A stretch of DNA of 64,000 nucleotides from Laguncularia racemosa (taxonomy: Eukaryota > Streptophyta > Magnoliopsida > Myrtales > Combretaceae): assembly GCA_037954665.1 (NCBI GenBank), contig JBBMOL010000196.1, forward strand, positions 1-64,000. The letters are read 5' to 3'. The translations under genes were made by a program, and so were the position numbers. This document shows, piece after piece, positions 36,701 through 45,700 of the stretch. The notes under the pieces were generated by a model. It did not search any database, was not told the DNA's origin, and was given only the letters and a program-made list of their open reading frames with translations. Numbering within the stretch: position 1 is the first letter of the stretch; each line of letters opens with the position of its first letter.

Positions 36701-39700
36701 TGCTATTTGTCAATGCAACAAGCTGCAAAATTTTTCTGCAGCCAGTCTTCTTAGTCCATTGCCTATTCCTCAAGCTGTGTGGGAAGATATTTCAATGGAT
36801 TTCCTTACCTGATTGCCTAAATCTAAAGGCTATAAGGTTATTCTTGTGGTTATTAACTATTTCTCCAAATATACTCATTTTCTTCTCCTTAAAGGTCCCT
36901 ATACTGCTAAATCAGTTGCTTTGGTGTTTATGCATGAGACAGTAAGACTTCATGGTCTCCCTAGAACTATTGTGAGTGATAGGGGCCCTTTTTTTGTGAG
37001 CAATTTTTGGCGGGAGTTATTTGTTCTCTAAGGTACTAAATTACATTTCAGCACGGCCTATGATCCCGAGATGGATGGCCAAACTGAAAATTTAAATTGA
37101 AGCTTAGAATGTTATCTACTTTGTTTTGCATTTGAATGTCCCACTAGGGCTACATGGACTGCATGGGTGGAGTTCTCTTGTAATATTTCTTATCATTTTT
37201 CAGCCGGAATGACTCCATTTGAGATAGTTTATGGGCGTCCTCCACCTTCTTTGCCCATTTATTTGTCTAATGAGGTTGCTAATCTGGCAGTGCATATTGC
37301 TTTATGATCTTGAGATGAAATTTTGTTGAAATTGTGAGCCAATCTAGAGAGAGCTCAGCTGCACTTTTTTTCTCAAACCAATAAGCATCATTGCAATGTG
37401 GAATATCAAGTGGGTGATTGGGTTTTCCTACGACTTCGATCTTAATTGAGTTCTAAATTGGGGATTAAATCTGCTTCTAAACTGGAATTGAGGTATTTTG
37501 GTCCTTTCCAAATTGAAGCTCGTATTAGTGCTGTGGCATATAAATTGAAATTGCCTAGTGGGTGTCATTTACATCCCATATTTCATGTCTCCCTACTTAA
37601 AAAGTCTCACAGCTCTTTTCCTATCTTACATGACTTACCGGATGACTTTTCTCAAGATGATTTCTCAGTTGTGCATTATCCTTCTAAAGTTTTGGGTTAG
37701 CATTATGTGGTGCATGGTGGCCTTGAGATTACCCAAGTTTTAATCTGTTGGTTAGGATGTTCTGATGAAGAAGATTCTTGGGAGAATATCGAGGAAATGC
37801 AGCTTCTATTTCCCAAATTCGTCCTTGAGTACAAGGACAATCTTCAGGCCGGGGGTATTGTGACAGGACCACATCTTCATATGCCGCTATTCAAGTTTTA
37901 TGAAAGGTGTTTGCCTCCCCATTGAGCTGTTACAATTTGCTTTTGTTATCTAGTAGGTGTGTGTCCTGTATTTTGTGTTGTGTGATGTGATATGGAGAGT
38001 TAATTGGTGAGGTAGTGTGTGTGTGCAGTCAGTAGTGTAGTGCGCATGCAAGTGTGGTCAATATAGTGTGCATGCAGGTGTGGTTTTGTTGTAATTGTTT
38101 CTATTTTTCATTGTTGGGAAGGGTAATTTGGTCATTGTCTTTTCTTCTATATAAATAAGGAGTCAGGTTTATGTAGTTAGTTAGGAAGGAAGTTGGTAGA
38201 GATCTGATTCAGAAAGGAGAGAAACATAGAGGCAAGTGCTTGGAAGATTGTTCACTTGGTAGAAAAGTTCCTTCAGGTATCTTCTATCGAGTTGAGCTGT
38301 GCATTGTGTTATTGTGTAATTGAATCTCTTGTGCGTGATTGTGGACCACGGTTGTTGCACCATATAGTGACATGATAATCTCCACCTAGTACAGTAATTT
38401 TTTTTTGGATAATTTACTTTATTGCTCTAAAGAGTTAAACAACCATAAAATACAAGTGATTTTACATGTTAATGCATAAGCAAATACTAAAGTAACATGG
38501 AAATAGATCCTGAGGTTACATTACAATGTGTAAGCTCCTATTTGGTTTACTATGGAACCCAAATTGAAAGGCCATCTCCTAGATGCACTTTGTTGCACAC
38601 TCTCTAGATACAAGAGACTACGCACCTAGACCGCTCTCCATGTTTGGAGAGAAGGAGATGAGGAGGCAATAGTAGCCATTAAAAAGGTAGTAACACCTAG
38701 CCAGTTTTTGAAGGATGATGGGCACTGTAGGTGCTCACAAACCAAGCTCCAAATCTAAGAGGTATAGCTACAGTTGAAGGATAGGTGGGAGTGATCTTCT
38801 AAGTCATGTTGGCAAAGGAAACAAGTTGCAGATGTGGTGATTCCACATGATGTTAACTTATCAAGAGTTGTTAGTTTACCTGGCCAAGCTAGCCATAAAA
38901 TAAAAGAGTGTCTTGGTAATGAAGTCTTGTTCTATATCACCTTGTACCATGGGTTAGTAGTGCTTGGAGGATTTAGAAAAGTGCATCCACTCTTTATGGT
39001 ATACTCCCCCGCGCTAGCATGTATCCATCGGAGATATCAGTATAAGAGGCATTTGGACGGAGAGAGGGAGGGATATGAAAGTTGGTCCAAAATGGGCTTG
39101 TCGGTAGTTACCATTCATTTTCTTCCATCAGGAAACAAAGCTTTGTTGTGGGTGGGAAGCCAATACTACTCGTTTCACGAGCACTGAAAATTGTATTGAG
39201 ATGAATAGTTGGAATCCAAAAGTCAACCCTAAGTAATATAGTAAGTCCGTTGTTAGGTTTCCATTAGAAGCTGGACTGAACTAGCCCTCTAAGCTTTAAT
39301 AGTTACTTTTAGGACCAAAAAAACGTGGTTGGAGATCTAGAGGACCAAAAATTTCTTCCTTTTAAGTGTAGAGTAAACCCATTCCGACCATAAACTTCTG
39401 GGGCCTAATGCTAGATGTGTTTAATTTGGATGGCTTTATTACAATGACGCAAGTTGGGTATCCTTAGGCCACCACATTTGAGAGGTTTACAAACATCATC
39501 CCACCATACTTTGGCCTTAAAATATATGTTTGGTTTCCCACTTCAAAGGAAGTTCCTAAGTAGTCGATTTATCTTCATTATGATAGATTTAAGCAATAAA
39601 AAAATAGAACTCCAACAAACCTACATGAAGAAGATAACCAACTTAACTAGCTATAATCTTCCTGCATAAGAGAGGTATTTGAAAGTCCAAGAATTAATGT

Positions 39701-42700
39701 GAGCCAAGATCTCTCTAGTAAGGCATAATGGTCCTCCTTTTTAAGCTTTGAGGAGATTAGTGGCATTCCTAAATATCGTACTGGCAGTTTGTACTCTGGG
39801 AACTGAGGATGTCCTCTTTCACTCCCATGGAGACATTGGAGAAGAATGTATTACTCTTGCTATTGTTTGCTACTAGTCCCAAGATTGATTGAAAATGTTA
39901 TAGGGTTTCTTTAATCAAGGACACTAATTCAGAGTTGCCTTTCATGAAAATAAGGAATCATCTGCAAAACAAAGATAGGTTTAGCTTTTCAAACTTAAAT
40001 CTCCAATGAAGAGAGAATTGGGGGTTCGCAAGCAATCTTCTTATTAGGGAGGTTAGTACTTCCATTCCTAATACAAATAGGCAAGGGGAAATGAGTTCCC
40101 CTTGTCTCAACCCCCTATAACTTGCAAAGTAACCAGTGAGTTCTCCATTAATGTTAATAGAGAATTTCGGAGTAGTCATGCATTGCTCTATAAGGGCCTT
40201 ATGTGTTGGGGAAAGTTCATAGCTTTGAGCACCTTAAGCAGGAAATGAATATGTTATTTGTTATTCTCCTCCCGAGGATGAAAGCTACCTATTTGCATCT
40301 AATCAAAGAGGGAAGAACCTTCTTAATACATGCTGTTAGGATTTTGGATATAGGTTTGTATAGGACATTACAGCACGAAATTAGCGAAATTCTCCAAGAT
40401 TAGTTGGGTTGGCCACTTTAGGGACTAAAGAAATAATGGTGGCATTGATCTCCTTTAGTAAGTGGCCTAATATAAAAAATTCTTTGGTTGCATCAACCAA
40501 ATCCTCTCCAACAATATCCCAAGCATCTTTAAAGAATTTAGCAGAAAATTCATTAAGGCTAGGGGCTTTCTCATTGGCTTGTGAGAAGAAACCCCATTTG
40601 ATCTCTTCCACTATAAATGGGGCATCTAATTCAAGTTGTTGTTGCTTACTCGTCACCAAGTCACTAGGTTGTAGATTTTCGCCGACTTAAGGGGAGTATT
40701 AAGGTTCTCATAAAGTTGTTGAAAATGAGCCATTGCCAAGGTTTTGACCTCATCTCCCAACTACCTCACTTCGTCCTCTCTTGACAAGTAGTATAGGGAG
40801 CTTCAATTGTGCAAGTTCTTCATGGATTTGTGGAAGTAAGAGTTGTTATTATTCCCCAATTTTAGCCACTTAACCCTTGATTTTTGTTTGTAAAAGCTCT
40901 CCTTCACTCCTCTAAGCAAGTAGTATTCCTTAAAAGCCTCTTTCTCTTCTTCTATATAGGAAGTCTCCTGTCCCATAGATCATAGTTTTCAATTGAAGTA
41001 ATCTATTCTTGGCCACTAGTACCTGTTCAGGAAGTTGAGAATATTCATTCTAGTTCAAGTGTCTAAATTCCTACTTAAGCAATTTTAATTTTCTTATGAC
41101 TCGAAAACATCATAGATCACCTAACTTCTGTTTTCCATGAGTTTATCACCAAGTCTCTAAAGTTCTTATGGTCAATCCAAAAATTAAAAAATTTGAAAGG
41201 AGTCTTCCTCGTTCCCGAACTATAATCCAAGTAATTGCCAAAAAATGGTTTTGAGAGGATTGGCGACATAAATTTTGCTTGCATTCTACGGAGCATGCAT
41301 AGCTAATGGTGATTAACCATAATACCATTCAGCTTCCTCAATATTGGGTTGTGATCTTGTCTATTAGACCAAGTAAAAAAAAACCCAACATATCTCAAGT
41401 CTTCCAACCCCATGTTTGCAATACAATTCTGAAAACCTACCATGGCCTCCATTAACCGCATTCTTCCCCCAATTTTTTCTAAAGGAGATTTTGTGGTATT
41501 GAAGTCTCCAAGCACCACCTAAGGATTGTTGTTTAGTGACAGAAATAGGGCTTCTAAGTTACTCCATAAGGCTCTTCTTTCTTGATTAGTATTTGATCCA
41601 TAGACAAAAGTTGCGAAGACTATTAGATTGGATCTTAAGTTGGTTATTGCATAGTGTCTAAATTGTGGATGCTCAATCTCCACCTAAACCACTCATTCAC
41701 AAGGATTCCATGCTAACCACAACCGCTTCCTAGCTGTGATATTGATTTCCACATGCCAGCATGGTCCTAAGGCCTTATGAATTGTTTCTTCATTGGAAGG
41801 ATTCACCTTGGTTTCAATAAGACTTATTAAATTTATGCGATTGACTTCACAAGTCATTTAGCCCCCTAATGTTCCAAGTTGCAATATTCATAATGAATAA
41901 GAAGAGAAGGCCTCACAACTAGGTGAACATCCTCCTCCGTTTACATTGCTTTTTCTTTCTTCGGCTAGAAGAGCTTGACCCTTTCAGACTATTGGAATTA
42001 CTTCCAGCGCCTTAGTTCATTTGGATCAATAGCTTATATAGGGGGGTATTTTCATACTCCTCAATCTCCTCGTCATTTTCACTCCCCTAATGGCTAGCTT
42101 GAGTGACACCAAGATTGTGGATAACAGGGTCCTCATGCTAGGACATTGATTCAAAAACACAAGTCAGCATAGGTTTATCAGGATCAATCTCCTAATCAGG
42201 ATTTACATGTGAGTTAGCATGCATCACAACATCAGTAGCCTCATTCCTAGGATGAAGCACAACCATATTCTCAGCCACATCCTCTTCCTTAGCCACCACC
42301 TTCTCTCTAACTTCTGTTTTTTCCAACTTGGGAATGGGAGGAGCTTCATAACTCTACTTGAGAGGGGATTGACTTCCTCACTCCCCTCCCCTCTATACTG
42401 ATGGTGTAGGGTTTTCGGACCAAGTCTAGCCCCTTTGTCTTCCTCATACATCTTATTCTTTCCCTTGACTCCTCGATGGGCAGGAACCCACTATTCCCCA
42501 TTTGCCTTCGCCTTGGAGCCCCATAGTTGTTTTAGGAGTTCTCATTTGCGGTTAGGCTACACCTATGACCAAATACTTTACAAATACTGCACCTGATGAG
42601 AAGCCATCGGTACTCCATATGTATAATGCAATTGACCCATCAGATCTCTCCACTTCTATTTAAGTAATTATCTCTTCCTTAGCATCAATCTCCACCAGTA

Positions 42701-45700
42701 CCCTTACATGATTGGATGCTACCTAGAAGCCATTAAGGCATAAGCTTTAAGTGGATTAGCTAATCCACTAACAATGCAACTAATTCCTTCCTCGTTTAGG
42801 TATTCACATGGAATACGCGAGAAGAGGGCCCACATGGGAACATTGGTTGGTTGGGGCTTGTCAAGGGACATACCCTTCTTCCATTTTTGTAGAATAAAAA
42901 ATCTTTGGGCAAAATACCATGTCTTTTCAAGCACTAGGTTTGAGTATCGTCCCTTGCCAAATCTAAAGTAAAAAAAAACCTTCCTTACTCCCTAACACTT
43001 CAAGGAGACCATGGTCTTTCCATAACCAGAATGCGGTTGATTGGACCAATGTGAACAGTATCCTTTGTCCAAGAAAGAAACCCACTAGCATGGAGTTCCA
43101 ATGTGTTGCTCCATCTTCTTCCACATCAACTGGAATTTGGACTCTAGGAATCATCCCTTTTTTGGCCAAGCCCAAAAGAAATGAAGTTTAAAGTTTGATT
43201 CTTGAGTTGGGTCCCTAGGAGCACATGCATGAGCATATGATTTAGCTCCATGCACATTGTCATCGGCGTTTTTGCTGGGGTAGGCGGATTAGATAAGTGA
43301 TTTTGTTTTTCTATTTTTTCCAACAAACCATTGACCTCTCCTAGGGTAGTATTTTACAAAGAGGAAACACTTAGGGAAGGATGCACTAGAGAGCTGGCAT
43401 TTGGGCTATGATGTCTCATCTCTCCCTCCTAGTTGCTTTTTAGAGACATCTTCTCCTTAGGAGCACAAGGCTCCAAATTCCTCTTTCTTCAAAGGTCTTT
43501 TGGCAACTGTCCTAGTTGGCAAAAGTGACTTTTGCCTTTTCAGTTTTTGGGCTATCCTTTGATACTACCTTTGGCATTGTGTCATCCTGAAGACATTACT
43601 TTGTCCATCTCTACATTTCCACGGCACATGTAAATTAGGACCCTACATCTCTTGATGTTACCTTAAATTATCACATAAAATCCCAAAGCACTTTCACTTG
43701 TCTCATGAATCATGTTATTACCCAATGCCTAGGGACTGCTACATCTATACTTGAGTGGTATCACTGGACCCACCTCAAAGATGTGAATTTCCCTAAGATG
43801 TACTTTTGTATAAATAGTTATCTTGCTCCATTACTATTCTTGGTCTGATTCAATTACGATAGTTTCAATTGATAACACAAATTTCTTCTTTGATCTAATT
43901 AAAAAAAAAAATCATAGTAAGAAAGCAAAAAAAAAAATAAAGATTCAGCCTATGAAAACTCTGCTATATGTTTAGGAAAACCCTGACATAATTTTTATTT
44001 TTATGATTATCACCATAAGTTTAAAGAAAGCTTTTCAAAAATTTAAATTTTGTACAGTTTTACCTAGATGAAATGGTGGATCACTTATCCAATAATTACT
44101 TGCCCATTCACATTAGTAGCAAGTCATCTATGATTCACAAAAAGAAAATGTAAAATGTTTCTAAGATATTAATTAAAGATTGCTGCATAAATTCTCTTCA
44201 AGTCACGCATAAAGCTCATATAAACTAATCTATCACAAATGTTCTTACTCACTAATTAAAAATAAGAAAAATTACAAATATATCCCCTTATGTTTGTTTC
44301 CTACAAAACTTAGCCTTCCATCTTTAAAATATGAGCGTTTAGATACCCAAATCTTTGAAATAAAAAAAAAAATAAAAAGTGCATAAAATTAAGGGCAAAA
44401 TGACCATATATGGCTTGAAATGCATCTTTTTAAAAGATTTGGGAATCTCAACACTCAATTTAAAAGTAGGGCACCAAGCATGCATGAAACAAACATAAGA
44501 GGTTGTATTTGCAATCGATAAAGGCGGCTTCATGTATTAATTGTCAACTTATGCCTGAGTAAATTATTGTCCTCCTTTTTTAGTATCATAAGTCTATGAA
44601 AAAGTGTCTTTAGAGACGACATACACTAAACAAGGGTGCTCGAAATTAGAAACAATTGTACATGTTACAAGTCCCACCTAGTGAGATTAAGAGTGAGTGG
44701 TGTTGTTGACCTGTCACAGCTGTACAAGTTAAAAATAAAAAATAAAAAACCCTTAAAGTGAAGATATCAAAGCAAATTAAAATCAACAAAAGGTGATTAA
44801 ATCACAATGAGATTTGATAAGACCAAATATTACAATATTATGCACCTAAGAAGTTCTGGCAATCCCAAATAATTATTTTTCTTTTGGTATGGATTGAATT
44901 CCAAAATTATAACCAATATATATACAATAAGCAAATAAGCAACTGGCAAATCTTGAATTTTGCTTGTGTCATTTGACTTCAAGTCCATGGAAGTACATGG
45001 TAGAGATCAACATAAAAGTAATGAGTGGTGCAAGCAAAATCCTACCTGAACAGGATTGAGAAGAATATGCAAGCGTTGCCTCAATGAATCTCCACGTCGT
45101 GCTCCACTCTTCTTATTTATAAAAACCAACAACGGTCTTGCATCTGGAGGCAAATCAATTAATTCATATCTCTGTCTCATTCCTATAATATGAGATTCAT
45201 CCTTCTGACCAATTGATCCACTTCTTTTTAACTTTGCATGTTCATCTTTCTGATTTATCGAACCACTTTTCTTCAATTTAGCATGTTCAACCTTTTGATC
45301 AATTGATCCACATCCTTTCACATTAGCATCGGGATCTATAATGTTATCTGCATTAGCTTCTTCATTTGAAGCAGTACACACATCACCATTACAAGTTTCT
45401 TCCATTTTATGAGAGCCATTAGCTGCAGGTTGAGTCTCAGCAGTGCCCTCCATAGATGCATCAACGGTAGTCCCACCATTCCCTGTGTCCATAGAATTTT
45501 CAGTTCCATGTCTATGCTTTTTGCTTTGACTCCTGATAGTTGCACGAACAGAAGATGCAATCTCATTGGCTCCATGAGTGATTGAGCTCAGAAACCCACC
45601 TCGATGAATTTCCTTAACATAAAGTGGAGACAGGACCAGCCTCTTAAATTGACCTAAATCACATATATCACCCTTTTCATTTGACATAGTGCTATGGCAA

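Larger units (their letters stand above)
32502..38359 (+). mobile_element. Ty3/Gypsy chromovirus with two ~500-bp LTRs
   Basis: LTRs at 32502-33000 and 37859-38359 begin TGT(A/G)ACAGGA and end GTTGTTGCA. The flanks CCATC and CCATA match 4 of 5 bases as target duplication. The LTRs are clearly diverged (about 15 differences in the first 82 bases), so the insertion is old. The order gag, protease, reverse transcriptase, RNase H, integrase, chromodomain marks a chromovirus; 5.86 kb with short LTRs suggests a Reina-like type, but this is not certain. It lies in the first coding intron of DGK, opposite to the gene. Confidence 0.93.

Noticed and set aside
41146..43326. Many short plus-strand frames
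   Set aside because: Antisense shadows of the decayed LINE on the minus strand.
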